Part shown: positions 8,903 through 16,842 of the stretch, piece by piece
Layout of the letters: every line of letters starts with the position of its first letter
Position numbering within the stretch: position 1 is the stretch's first letter
Source of the DNA: Hyphomicrobiales bacterium
GTDB lineage: Bacteria; Pseudomonadota; Alphaproteobacteria; Rhizobiales; MH13
Length of the DNA stretch: 64,000 bases
Direction: 5' to 3'
Assembly: GCA_017642935.1 (NCBI GenBank)
Contig: JAEPOK010000002.1
Location: forward strand, 558,001-622,000
Program-made: the position numbers and the translations under genes
The notes under the pieces: generated by a model
Database searches by the model: none
What the model was told of the DNA's origin: nothing
Seen by the model: only the letters and a program-made list of their open reading frames with translations

Positions 8903-9469
8903 ATGACCCCAGATACGCCGAAGAAGGGCGGCAAAGGCCAGCCCTTTGACCCATCGGGCGATGGGATCGCCACCCTGTTGGACGCGCCGGAGACCGATGA
9001 GGGCGTGATTGCTGAAGCAGCGTTTTATGGCGCGGATGGGTGCGACGCTTTGCTGGAACTGGTAGGCCCGTCGTCCAATCTCGATCCGGAACGCCGGGCG
9101 CGTGGCGTTCACCTGCTTGGACGCCTGCGATGCGAGGATCTTTTCAAGCTTGCGCCCGATTTGATGCAGGAGGGCGTTCTCAGCGTCCAGATCAGCCTTT
9201 TCTACGCGCTGGTGCAGATCGATCGTGAGCAGGGCGAAAAGCTTCTGCTGCCCGTTATCAAGAATGACAAAGCCGACACGCTGCTGCGCGAACACGCCTT
9301 TTACGCGGTGTTGGCCGGCGCGAACCGTAATTTCAGGGAAACTCTGGCGGAAACTGTTGGTGGCTCGGACGACCGGCGCTTAGCTCGTGAACTGACGCGT
9401 TGGCTCGCCGTTGATGTGCCGCTTGGTGACCTGGCGGCTGACAGGGATGATCCGGACCGGCTGGACTGA
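8903..9469 (+). CDS. HEAT-like repeat protein
   Basis: A 188-residue, all-helical protein. Segments such as ERRARGVHLLGRL, VLSVQISLFYALVQI and LLREHAFYAVLAGA are spaced like HEAT or adaptor-type helical repeats (roughly residues 60-155). Such proteins are protein-binding scaffolds. No catalytic residues are evident. AAAGGAG precedes the ATG. Its position directly after the beta-helix and protease genes suggests a common transcript, but its role there is unknown. Confidence 0.5.
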   Translation: MTPDTPKKGGKGQPFDPSGDGIATLLDAPETDEGVIAEAAFYGADGCDALLELVGPSSNLDPERRARGVHLLGRLRCEDLFKLAPDLMQEGVLSVQISLFYALVQIDREQGEKLLLPVIKNDKADTLLREHAFYAVLAGANRNFRETLAETVGGSDDRRLARELTRWLAVDVPLGDLAADRDDPDRLD

Positions 9470-9522
9470 CCGGCATGCCGGTGACTGGAGGTAACCCTCC
9501 ATAGGTGCTCTCCCGGAGGCCC

Positions 9523-9559
9523 TTGACCTTCCAGCAACTGGAAGCCCTATCTAGGGCTT
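9523..9559 (+). promoter_or_regulatory. MerR-family (CueR/HmrR-type) metal-responsive promoter
   Basis: A -35 hexamer TTGACC (9523-9528) and a -10 hexamer TATCTA (9548-9553) are separated by 19 bases, the over-long spacer characteristic of MerR-activated promoters. The spacer is filled by a perfect dyad, CTTCCAG-CAA-CTGGAAG (9528-9544), closely resembling copper-responsive CueR/HmrR operators. The permease ATG starts seven bases after the -10, so the mRNA would be essentially leaderless. No merR-type gene lies in the window, so the regulator must act in trans. Confidence 0.8.
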
Positions 9560-10723
9560 ATGGAACGTTCAGATAACTCCCCAGACCTCGCCGTGCCGGC
9601 GATGGAAAAGGCTGCCTCCTGCTGCGGTGGCGCAGACGCAAGCGCGCCCGTGCCGGCTGCGGACAAGGCGTCAGGCTGCTGTGGCAGCGCTGCGACCGCC
9701 GATGACACCAAGCCTGCCAAGCGCAAGCTCGACCTTTTGCTTTGGGGCTCGGGCCTGACGATCGTGGTGGCCTATCTGGCCTCTTTAATGCTTGACCATG
9801 GCGACCTGTGGGGTCTTGGCCATTTCACCCATTCGGTTCGCGACATGATGAACCTGATGTGGTGGGGCATTCTGGTGGGCATGGTGGCCGTTGGCCTTAT
9901 CGACCGTGTGCCGCGGGAATTCGTGATCGGTGTTATCGGTCGCGATCAAGGCGCCAAAAGCCTAGGCCGTGCAGTGCTTGCCGGCTTTTTCCTCGACCTC
10001 TGCAATCACGGCGTCCTGATGGTGGGCGCGAAGCTCTATGAGCGCGGCGCCAGCCTCGGTCAGGTGTTTGCCTTCCTTATCGCCTCGCCCTGGAACTCGC
10101 TGTCGCTCACTATCATCATCGGTTTAATGATGGGGTGGGGTTGGATGGTCGTGTTTATCCTCGCCTCGCTGGTAATCGCCTTCGCGACGGGCCTCATCGT
10201 CGAAGCGCTGGAGCGGGCTGGCAAGGTGAAACCCAACGCCAACCGCATCGATCTTCCGGATGATTTTCATGTTTGGCGCGAGGCGAAGACCGGGATCAAA
10301 GCCACGCGCTACGATTGGGCTTTTGTGAAAGACGTGGCCCGCCGCTCGGTCACGGCAAGCCGTATGGTGCTGCGTTGGCTGTTCTTCGGTGTTGTGCTTG
10401 CTGCGCTCATTCAGGTGACGGTGCCAACGGAGATTTTCGCCACCTGGTTTGGGGCGACGTTCCTGGGTCTGCTGACGACGCTTGTCGCCGCAACCATCAT
10501 CGAGGTATGTTCGGAAGGCTCTGTGCCCATCGCCGCTGACCTGATGACCCGCGCCCAGGCGCCGGGGAATGCCTTCACCTTCCTTATGGCGGGTGCGGCG
10601 ACCGACTACACCGAAATCTTGGTGCTCAAAGAGGTGACGGGGCGCCTGAAGGCCGCGCTGCTTTTGCCCTTACTCACTGTCCCGCAGGTGGTGGCGATTG
10701 GGTGGATGCTGAACGGGGTTTAG
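9560..10723 (+). CDS. Cu/Zn-type efflux permease (SO_0444 / DUF318 permease family)
   Basis: A 387-residue inner-membrane permease with 8-10 hydrophobic segments. A cytosolic N-terminus carries two Cys-pair motifs, CCGG near residue 21 and CCGS near residue 41, likely metal ligands. Membrane motifs FLDLCNHGVLM and EVCSEGSVPIAADL are the polar, Cys-containing signatures of this permease superfamily, which includes ArsP and the SO_0444 Cu/Zn exporters. The copper-type MerR promoter immediately upstream independently supports metal efflux. No Shine-Dalgarno sequence is seen before the ATG, as expected for a leaderless message; an internal ATG at 9602 also lacks one. The exact metal is inferred. 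Confidence 0.78.
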   Translation: MERSDNSPDLAVPAMEKAASCCGGADASAPVPAADKASGCCGSAATADDTKPAKRKLDLLLWGSGLTIVVAYLASLMLDHGDLWGLGHFTHSVRDMMNLMWWGILVGMVAVGLIDRVPREFVIGVIGRDQGAKSLGRAVLAGFFLDLCNHGVLMVGAKLYERGASLGQVFAFLIASPWNSLSLTIIIGLMMGWGWMVVFILASLVIAFATGLIVEALERAGKVKPNANRIDLPDDFHVWREAKTGIKATRYDWAFVKDVARRSVTASRMVLRWLFFGVVLAALIQVTVPTEIFATWFGATFLGLLTTLVAATIIEVCSEGSVPIAADLMTRAQAPGNAFTFLMAGAATDYTEILVLKEVTGRLKAALLLPLLTVPQVVAIGWMLNGV

Positions 10724-10738
10724 CCAGACTGGTTGAGC

Positions 10739-11716
10739 TCATTCCAGACGGATATTGGTGATGGCCGAGGAGTCGGCGCCAGCGCCATATTCGGCGCGGA
10801 TCCTAAACCGGGTGACATTGCGCAGCACATCGGAAAGCTGCTGCGCGCCGCCTGAGAGCTGCCATCCCGCCCCATCACGCAACGGGATCCTGAAGGTCCG
10901 CCAGCCTTGGTCGTGATGTTCCTCGATGTCGAAATAGGCGAGCATGTCGCCATTGTAGAGTTCAACGTCACCATGACCGCCCGGATAGTCGCGCGGCCCG
11001 CTGTAATCGCCACCTGAACTTTGCTTATCGAAGACCAGAAAGCGCGCGCTGCGCCAGTCGCCGTCGAACCGGGGCGGTGCTTGGTAATAATCGATACGGC
11101 CGTCGCTGGGCGGCGTGAAGCGGAGCACCCGACCATCAACGTGTGCGCCCTCTGCGGTGGCGCCCCAGTCATCAACGGCGTTATCGCCGCCCGGAAGGCC
11201 GGATTGCCCGCCTTCTGTCGCTGCCGATAGCCGCCTTTCGATCGCCGCGATGTTGGCATCAAGGCTATTCATCACCTGGCTGCGCACCTCGGCGGAGCGA
11301 CGCGTTAACGCGTTGGCGATCATTCCATCGATGATAAAGGTGTCGCCGCTCATCAGATCCCAGATCACTTGCTCGGGCGGGACCTCGCTGCGCATCCAGC
11401 TGGGAATGCTGTCTTGGATGATCCTTTGATCGCCCGACATCGCCCACATCAGATAAGCGAACTTGATCGACTCAAAGACAGCATCACGGTCGGTGATCGA
11501 GACAATCCCGTCGGCCATCATCCAGACCGGATCAGGTTGGGCCGCCTCGGTATCAACAAGGTACTGGCGCCGGTCGTTGGCATAGCGCTGGAGCCAGCGC
11601 AAATTGTCGGCCTGCCCGCTGACATCGGGTGTTTGAACCGGGGTGGCTGGACCCTTTTGTGCGGCGGCGGGCGCGGCGAGGGCCAACATCAGGGCAAGAA
11701 CAAGCAGGCGGATCAT
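10739..11716 (-). CDS. Secreted protein with laminin-IV-like C-terminal domain
   Basis: A 325-residue protein with a Sec signal peptide (LLVLALMLALAAPAAAQ, cleavage near residue 20). Residues 30-150 are helical and unassigned. The last 130 residues, from RVLRFTPPSDGRIDYY to FRIRAEYGAG, resemble a laminin IV-type beta-sandwich, including the DVELYNGDMLAYF strand and the final FRIRAEY strand. Such domains often bind carbohydrate or matrix. The start at 11716 is chosen because GGAG sits seven bases upstream; longer frames extend to 11800. Monocistronic, convergent with the permease gene. The domain assignment is tentative. Confidence 0.55.
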   Translation of the reverse strand: MIRLLVLALMLALAAPAAAQKGPATPVQTPDVSGQADNLRWLQRYANDRRQYLVDTEAAQPDPVWMMADGIVSITDRDAVFESIKFAYLMWAMSGDQRIIQDSIPSWMRSEVPPEQVIWDLMSGDTFIIDGMIANALTRRSAEVRSQVMNSLDANIAAIERRLSAATEGGQSGLPGGDNAVDDWGATAEGAHVDGRVLRFTPPSDGRIDYYQAPPRFDGDWRSARFLVFDKQSSGGDYSGPRDYPGGHGDVELYNGDMLAYFDIEEHHDQGWRTFRIPLRDGAGWQLSGGAQQLSDVLRNVTRFRIRAEYGAGADSSAITNIRLE

Positions 11717-11961
11717 CAGCTTTCTCCGTGTCATGGGAGCCAGAGCCCGAACCATCGAAGACCGCGTTTGGCTGCGACCTCCGGCGCTGAGGCGTTTCAC
11801 GGAGTTTGGATGATCGGCCTGCCGCCCCGTTGACGAAAGTCAGCCTGCTCACGGTGATCGATTTTGCAGCAGCATTGCCCTGTAAATCGGCTTGCATGGT
11901 CAAGTATTTGCAGGCAGTGCGGAAGCATAGCCTCGCGACCGGTATCGGAAGGACTTTTGTT

Positions 11962-12351
11962 ATGATCAATCCACTTGATGTTTGGGCGCCAATATTTCGT
12001 GCGCCGTTCTCAGGCGATGTGACACAGGCCATCTCGCCGCGTTTGTTTTCTCCTGAAATCAAGGGCAACCGCGAGATCGAGTTCAAGATCGAGACCGAGG
12101 TTGCAAGCTTCGGCAAGCAGCTTGGAAAGATCATCGAAGCGCTGCGCGAGCTTTCCGACGAGACCGGGCGACCGCTGCCCGCGATCGAGGAAATCTATAA
12201 CGAAGTTGAGGCGTTGAAAGCCGAGCACAAGGGCCGGCTGCGCGAAGAGGCCAAAGACGCTCTCGACAAGCTGAAAGAGGCGGACAAGCAAGCCTGGCAG
12301 GAGGTGGTCAGGACAGGCTGGTCGGAAGTCAGCAGTAAGGACACAGATTGA
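11962..12351 (+). CDS. Small helical protein of unknown function
   Basis: A 129-residue protein: a hydrophobic start (MINPLDVWAPIFRAPF) followed by a long charged helical region at residues 45-125, with coiled-coil character (KQLGKIIEALRELSDE, then EEIYNEVEALKAEHKG). It may be an assembly or regulatory factor; I recognise no family. The start at 11962 has GGAAGGA about nine bases upstream. The gene converges on the MFS gene with three bases between stops. Confidence 0.5.
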   Translation: MINPLDVWAPIFRAPFSGDVTQAISPRLFSPEIKGNREIEFKIETEVASFGKQLGKIIEALRELSDETGRPLPAIEEIYNEVEALKAEHKGRLREEAKDALDKLKEADKQAWQEVVRTGWSEVSSKDTD

Positions 12352-12354
12352 TCG

Positions 12355-13671
12355 TCAATCGGCAAGGCCGGCGCTGTCGGTGATCCCAAGCTGGCGGGCT
12401 CTGGCATAGGGCCAGAAGACCAGCGCTGCGACGACCGCGGCGAGCACAAAGGGTGCGCCGGGCAGGTAGATCGGGGCGTTCTCCAGCGTGAACCAGGCAA
12501 ATAGCGCCGTCATCACTGGTGGAGCGATGATCTGGACAATCGATGCCGCGCTCATCACCGCGCCGTTCAACTCGCCCTGCACATCTTCGCCGACATGATT
12601 GGACGCCAGCCCCTGAATGCCGGAGCTGGCAAAGCCCGAAAAGGCCGAGATGATCATTACCACATAGGCAAGCGCGCCATTGCTGACGACGGCGAAGGCG
12701 GCAAAACAGGCCACCGCCAGGATCGTCGAGCCGATGATGACCCGATGCTCGCCATAGCGCGCCAAAACAACACGCAGCACGAACCCCTCGCCGATGCCGA
12801 TCATCAGGCCAAACACGGCCAAGGATAGCCCGACGTCAGCCGTCGACCAACCGTACTGCACCGGGGTGAAATAGGCCCACATGACCGGATAGACGTGGCT
12901 AGCGAACTCAAACAGCGTGCCGGCGATGATCAGCATCAGCACCGGTTTGATGCCGATGAACTGTTTCAACGCGCCGACCGGATTGGCGCGCTTGATCTCG
13001 AATCTGCGGCGCTTTTCTTTAGCCAAGCTCTCCGGCAGGGCAAAATAGCCGAAGGCGAGGTTGGCAAAGCAGAGCGCTGCTGCCGCCCAAAAGGGAAAGC
13101 GCGGATCGAGCGCGCCAAGCAGGCCGCCGATCGCCGGGCCGATGACGAACCCAATACCGAACGCCATGCCGATGAGGCCGAAATTCGCCGCGCGTTTGTC
13201 CTTGGGCGAGATGTCGGCGATGTAGCTGAAGGCGGTCACGTAGCTTGCGCCCGCCATGCCAGCCAAAATGCGCCCGATAAACAGCCAGAGCATCGTCGGC
13301 GCCAAGGCCATGATCACATAGTCAATGCCGAGCCAAAACAAGCCCCAAAGCAGGATAGGGCGGCGGCCGAACCGGTCGGAAAGATTGCCAAGGATCGGCG
13401 AGAACAGAAACTGCATCAGCGCGTAGGCGAACATCAGCCAGCCGCCAATTATCGCCGCGTCGCCCATCAAAGACGAGCCACCTGTGTTGACCGAAATCTC
13501 GCGGATCAGCTCCGGCAGGACCGGAATGATGATGCCAAGGCCGATCACATCCACCGCGACGGTGATCAGGATGAACACCATCGCCCTTTTGGACGTTGCC
13601 GGACCGGCAGGCGGACTGCCGTCCGCGGCGGGGGACGCGTTGGCGTGAGGGGTTGGTTCGACGTCGGTCAT
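12355..13671 (-). CDS. MFS transporter, TetA/DHA1-type drug efflux family
   Basis: A 438-residue, 12-helix major facilitator. The MFS signature A (GNLSDRFGRRPILL) lies in the loop between helices 2 and 3, and motif C (GPAIGGLLG) is in helix 5; both are typical of TetA-like proton/drug antiporters. An unusual 28-residue Pro/Ala-rich N-terminus precedes the first helix. It would export small molecules from the cytoplasm. There is no adjacent TetR regulator, so the substrate cannot be named; resistance to tetracycline should not be assumed. Confidence 0.8.
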   Translation of the reverse strand: MTDVEPTPHANASPAADGSPPAGPATSKRAMVFILITVAVDVIGLGIIIPVLPELIREISVNTGGSSLMGDAAIIGGWLMFAYALMQFLFSPILGNLSDRFGRRPILLWGLFWLGIDYVIMALAPTMLWLFIGRILAGMAGASYVTAFSYIADISPKDKRAANFGLIGMAFGIGFVIGPAIGGLLGALDPRFPFWAAAALCFANLAFGYFALPESLAKEKRRRFEIKRANPVGALKQFIGIKPVLMLIIAGTLFEFASHVYPVMWAYFTPVQYGWSTADVGLSLAVFGLMIGIGEGFVLRVVLARYGEHRVIIGSTILAVACFAAFAVVSNGALAYVVMIISAFSGFASSGIQGLASNHVGEDVQGELNGAVMSAASIVQIIAPPVMTALFAWFTLENAPIYLPGAPFVLAAVVAALVFWPYARARQLGITDSAGLAD

Positions 13672-13757
13672 GACCGCGGTGTATCAGCTTTTCTGCGGCG
13701 CGTTATTGCGCTCCGTCGGCCACTTTCTGGCCGGTTGGGCATAAAGGGCGCCGGACT

Positions 13758-14156
13758 TCAAAAAGGTTTCAGTGTGACGAGCAAAACGATCAGCGTCACC
13801 AAGGCCAAGCCCAAGGGGAGAAAGAGGTTGGCGCGGCCGTCGCCGTCTGCGCTTTCGGCGTTGATTGAACGGCGAAGCCGACCTGTCAATGCTCCGTGCA
13901 GGCCGGACAGCACCAGCACTAGAAGAATTTTCGCCATCATCCAGAGGTCGGTGAACCAATTGCCTTGCACCGCCAGCAGGATACCGAACGCCCAGGCCAG
14001 GACCATGGCAGGCGTCGTAACCGCCCGATCATAGGATTTCAGTGGTCTCAAGTAAGCGACCGGCGCGTGGCGCAGAGCCAATGCGACCGCCACCATGCCG
14101 CCCATCCAGACGAACAGCGACACAAGGTGCGCGGCTTTCAGCAGTTGATAGAGCAT
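13758..14156 (-). CDS. HemJ/CopD-like integral membrane protein
   Basis: A 132-residue protein of four transmembrane helices. The N-terminal LKAAHLVSLFVWMGG, the central TTPAMVLAWAFG and the segment MMAKILLVLVLSGLHG match the pattern of the HemJ/UPF0093 and CopD-like families, which place conserved His residues in helices 1 and 3 and a Lys before helix 3. HemJ oxidises protoporphyrinogen IX, but the small size and neighbours leave a related CopD-type role equally possible. The start at 14156 overlaps the preceding stop by one base (TGATG), showing translational coupling with the DUF3817 gene. Confidence 0.55.
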   Translation of the reverse strand: MLYQLLKAAHLVSLFVWMGGMVAVALALRHAPVAYLRPLKSYDRAVTTPAMVLAWAFGILLAVQGNWFTDLWMMAKILLVLVLSGLHGALTGRLRRSINAESADGDGRANLFLPLGLALVTLIVLLVTLKPF

Positions 14157-14449
14157 CAGTGTGCAATCGTAGATGCTTGGCGGCGCAGCCATCGCTCGTT
14201 GATGAAGCCGCCAAAGGGGATCATCGCGCCGACAAAAAGGCGGATCGCCGCTTTCCAACCGATCAGGCCTTCCGACCATGAGCGGACGGTGAACCAGGAA
14301 AACATCAGGAACGTCAGCCCATGGATAGGGCCGACAATTCTAGTGGCGAGGTCATAGCCGGCGGCATGTTTTAATGGGACGGCGACAAAAAGCAGGGCGA
14401 GAAGCGTCACCGCCTCGGCTTGTGCCGCACGGCGTAGCCCCCCGCTCAT
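14156..14449 (-). CDS. DUF3817 membrane protein
   Basis: A 97-residue protein with three transmembrane helices. The sequence from AAQAEAVTLLALLFVAVPLKH through GPIHGLTFLMF to GAMIPFGGFINERWL follows the DUF3817 pattern, with conserved E, PLK, HG and PFG elements. The family function is unknown. It overlaps its upstream neighbour by four bases (ATGA) and its downstream neighbour by one, so it is the middle of a tight four-gene unit led by an ArsR-type regulator. Confidence 0.7.
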   Translation of the reverse strand: MSGGLRRAAQAEAVTLLALLFVAVPLKHAAGYDLATRIVGPIHGLTFLMFSWFTVRSWSEGLIGWKAAIRLFVGAMIPFGGFINERWLRRQASTIAH

Positions 14450-14664
14450 TCGACGTCTTTCAGCATCGCCTCAAGATGCGCAACGCGGCGATCCAGTGTG
14501 TCGGTCGTCTTCTCAACTGAGGCGAGACGCGCATCGGTCTGGGTCGCCATTGCAGCTTGCGTTCGCGCCTTGAGGGCCTGGACCGCATATTTCATCGTGA
14601 AAACAGCCAGGATGAGCGCGAGGATCAGGATCGTGAGCGTCATGATGTTGCTGCTACCGTCCAT
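14446..14664 (-). CDS. Small single-pass membrane protein with coiled coil
   Basis: About 72 residues: one transmembrane helix (IMTLTILILALILAVF) followed by a charged amphipathic helix ending in a heptad-rich segment, LDRRVAHLEAMLKDVE. The layout recalls PspB-like small membrane proteins, without clear homology. Start 14664 is chosen for its GGAG about ten bases upstream; ATG at 14673 or 14643 are alternatives. It overlaps the end of the ArsR-type gene by about 11 bases. Confidence 0.5.
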   Translation of the reverse strand: MDGSSNIMTLTILILALILAVFTMKYAVQALKARTQAAMATQTDARLASVEKTTDTLDRRVAHLEAMLKDVE

Positions 14665-14995
14665 TGTTGTCATCTCCATTGCTACCGCTGACCATGCTGG
14701 TCGGTGCCGGGTTGGTCAGGGCTATCGTTTCTGGGGTGAGGTTGAGATCGAAGGGTTTGGCCCGGAAGAAGTTGGCTGACTTTCCGTTGTCCGCCGTGCC
14801 GATTTCGCTGGTGACAAGCGCCGCCTCTTCCAGCTTCTTCAGATGCATCTTCAGCAAAGGGCGGCTGATACCGGCCGCGCGGGCCAACTCGCTGACATAT
14901 TGCGCACCCTCTTTGTGCAGTCGCGCGACAAGCCACAACCTCACCGGGTTGGCGAGGGCCTGAAGCTGGCGAACAAGAAGCGTTGGGTCTGTCAT
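14654..14995 (-). CDS. ArsR-family winged-helix regulator
   Basis: A 113-residue protein with an ArsR/HTH_20 fold: LQALANPVRLWLVARL (helices 1-2), YVSELARAAGISRPLLKMHLKKLEEA (recognition helix-turn-helix at about residues 32-57) and a wing. No metal-binding CxC motif is present, so it does not look like a classical metal sensor. The start at 14995 is chosen to give the family N-terminus; no good Shine-Dalgarno sequence is seen. It probably controls itself and the three membrane-protein genes coupled downstream; a long inverted repeat just upstream (15004-15053) is a candidate operator. Confidence 0.75.
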   Translation of the reverse strand: MTDPTLLVRQLQALANPVRLWLVARLHKEGAQYVSELARAAGISRPLLKMHLKKLEEAALVTSEIGTADNGKSANFFRAKPFDLNLTPETIALTNPAPTSMVSGSNGDDNNGR

Positions 14996-15003
14996 GGCGA
15001 GAT

Positions 15004-15053
15004 CATATTGCGTTAGAAATTTGTTACATGAAAGAAAAATATTACGCAATATG
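15004..15053. promoter_or_regulatory. Long inverted repeat, candidate operator of the ArsR-type regulator
   Basis: CATATTGCGT (15004-15013) is repeated in inverse complement as ACGCAATATG (15044-15053), with AT-rich sequence between the arms. The arms are 40 bases apart centre to centre. The element lies directly upstream of the ArsR-type start (minus strand) and 130 bases before the divergent ferritin-like gene, so it could serve either or both. Confidence 0.45.
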
Positions 15054-15185
15054 GCTGAAAGTGTTTTCCTGAGTCTGTCTCTCGGCCACCCCGACAGGGC
15101 CAGATAATCGGCATCGCTTTGGAACGGTTGCCTGGTTCACCCGTTGATCGGTCACCCCACCCAACGCCAACAAACGGAGACGGAC

Positions 15186-15686
15186 ATGAAAACCCTTCAA
15201 GACGTCTATTACCTGCAGCTCCAGGACGCCCATTCGGCTTGTAAACAGTCGCTGGCCGCGACGACCGAGCTGGGCCGCGCTGCCGAAGACAAAGGCTTGA
15301 GCGAGGCGCTGATCGCCGGTGCCAATGGGATTTCCGACGGCATGGACAAGCTGAAAAGCTTGTGCGCCGAGCATGACCTCAACCCCAATGGTCACCATTG
15401 CGGCGGCATGGAAGGTCTTGTGAAAGAGGCCCGCGAACATGCGATAGAAGACGAGTTCGGCAACCCAGATGCGCGCGACGCCATGATCATCGCGCAGTAT
15501 CAGCGCATGGCGCACTATGCGATTGCTGCCTATGGCACCCTGCGCGCCTATGCCAATCGCCTGGAACTGGATGGCGACGCTGCGACTCTCACCGAAATGC
15601 TGGACAGCGCCTATGATGGTGATCGCACGATGACCGAAATCGCGACCGGCAAGGATGGCGTCAACGCCGACGCCAAAGCCGCCTAG
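15186..15686 (+). CDS. YciE/DUF892-like ferritin-like helical protein
   Basis: A 166-residue all-helical protein resembling the YciE/DUF892 group of the ferritin-like superfamily: the opening MKTLQDVYYLQLQDAHSAC, a central HHCGGMEGLVKEA, IEDEFGNPDARDAMIIAQYQRMAHYAIAAYGTL with the conserved E/H pairs, and a C-terminal helix. These proteins are stress-induced and may bind two metal ions; the function is unproven. Start 15186 follows ACGGAGACGG. A strong terminator follows the stop, so it is monocistronic. Confidence 0.75.
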   Translation: MKTLQDVYYLQLQDAHSACKQSLAATTELGRAAEDKGLSEALIAGANGISDGMDKLKSLCAEHDLNPNGHHCGGMEGLVKEAREHAIEDEFGNPDARDAMIIAQYQRMAHYAIAAYGTLRAYANRLELDGDAATLTEMLDSAYDGDRTMTEIATGKDGVNADAKAA

Positions 15687-15706
15687 CGTTCGCTTTGAGC
15701 AATCAG

Positions 15707-15734
15707 AAAGGCCCCGCATCGCGCGGGGCCTTTT
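15707..15734 (+). terminator. Rho-independent terminator
   Basis: AAAGGCCCCGC pairs with GCGGGGCCTTT around ATCGC and runs into TTTT. It lies 20 bases after the stop of the ferritin-like gene and separates it from the DUF2183 gene. Confidence 0.88.
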
Positions 15735-15819
15735 GGCATGTTTGGGCACGCGACACAGGTGCCAACATCTCGGAACGACGCGCAGGGGGACCAAGCGCGA
15801 CCTGCAAAGGAGTTTGCCA

Positions 15820-16842
15820 ATGAGCGTTTCAACCAGGAAAGAAGAAAGCCGCTCCAAAGGCCTGCTGCACGCGATTTTCCTCGGCTTGGAGCGGGTGTGG
15901 GACCGTTTGCGCCCGCGCGATGCAACGCCCGAACCGGTTATCGACGCCTATCTTGGCTATGCGACGCCGGACGGGTGCCAGCTGCGCGGCCGTGTGCTCG
16001 ACGGTCATCGCTATTCAACCCAGATCGAAGCCCGCTCGCGTTGGAACGCGTTTCGCAACATGGCACGCAACTTCTTCACCGCCGAGATGCCTGGCGTGCG
16101 GGTGGCTTCAGGCGATGTTGAGACGCTGAGCGATGAGGAAGGCTATTTCCAGCTGACCGTTCCGGCCTTGCCGCCGGGTGCGCACCATGTCGCGCTGCGC
16201 TTGCCGGACTATGACACGCAGACTGAAACTACCATTCTTGTTCCCGAGGCCGACGCCAAGCTTGGGATCGTATCCGATATAGACGACACCGTGATGCGCA
16301 CGGGCGCGTTCTCGTTGGCGCGCAATCTATGGACGACGGCGACGACGTTCATCACGGATCGCGAAGTGTTTGCTGACACCGTGGCGCTGCTCAAAAAGCT
16401 GCAGGGCGATGCCAACCCGGTCTTCTATGTCAGCTCCTCGCCCTGGAACCTTCACAGCTATCTGAACCAGGTCTTTGAGGCCAATGGCGTGCCAAGCGGT
16501 CCGATGTTTCTGCGCGACCTCGGCGTCTCAGAGAGCAAATTCATCAAATCGACCCACGGCTCGCACAAGGGCAATGCCATCGACACGATCTTGGCGGCCA
16601 ATCCGGGATTGGAGTTCGTGCTGATTGGCGATTCCGGTCAGCACGATGCGCTGGTCTATCACGACGCCATCATCCGCTATCCTGGGCGTATCAAACAGGT
16701 CGTGCTGCGCCATGCCGGCCCAATCGATCAAGCTGACCGGGTTGCGGCCGACGCCATCCGCCGTTCGAACGTCGATCTGGTGATGGCCGAAGAGCTTGAC
16801 CTGGCAGCGGACGCCGAAGCGCCCGCTTCAGCGGATGCTTAG
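15820..16842 (+). CDS. DUF2183 (App1-like) HAD-type phosphatase
   Basis: A 340-residue protein. The core contains the HAD nucleophile motif SDIDDTVMRTG at about residues 150-160, a threonine/serine loop FYVSSSPWNLHS, and the acidic motif LIGDSGQHD near the C-terminal third, matching the DUF2183 family named for yeast App1 phosphatidate phosphatase. A beta-rich domain at residues 45-145 precedes it. It probably dephosphorylates a lipid or other phosphoester. AAAGGAG is ideally placed before the ATG. Its stop overlaps by four bases the stop region of the convergent ClpP-like gene. Confidence 0.82.
   Translation: MSVSTRKEESRSKGLLHAIFLGLERVWDRLRPRDATPEPVIDAYLGYATPDGCQLRGRVLDGHRYSTQIEARSRWNAFRNMARNFFTAEMPGVRVASGDVETLSDEEGYFQLTVPALPPGAHHVALRLPDYDTQTETTILVPEADAKLGIVSDIDDTVMRTGAFSLARNLWTTATTFITDREVFADTVALLKKLQGDANPVFYVSSSPWNLHSYLNQVFEANGVPSGPMFLRDLGVSESKFIKSTHGSHKGNAIDTILAANPGLEFVLIGDSGQHDALVYHDAIIRYPGRIKQVVLRHAGPIDQADRVAADAIRRSNVDLVMAEELDLAADAEAPASADA

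Noticed and set aside
12355-13671. Calling the MFS protein a tetracycline-resistance determinant
   Set aside because: The TetA-like motifs are shared by many exporters and there is no divergent tetR; substrate cannot be assigned.
12895-14034. 379-codon plus-strand frame across the MFS gene
   Set aside because: Antisense to the MFS gene and its neighbour; composition dominated by Arg, Asp, His and Gln, with no family resemblance.
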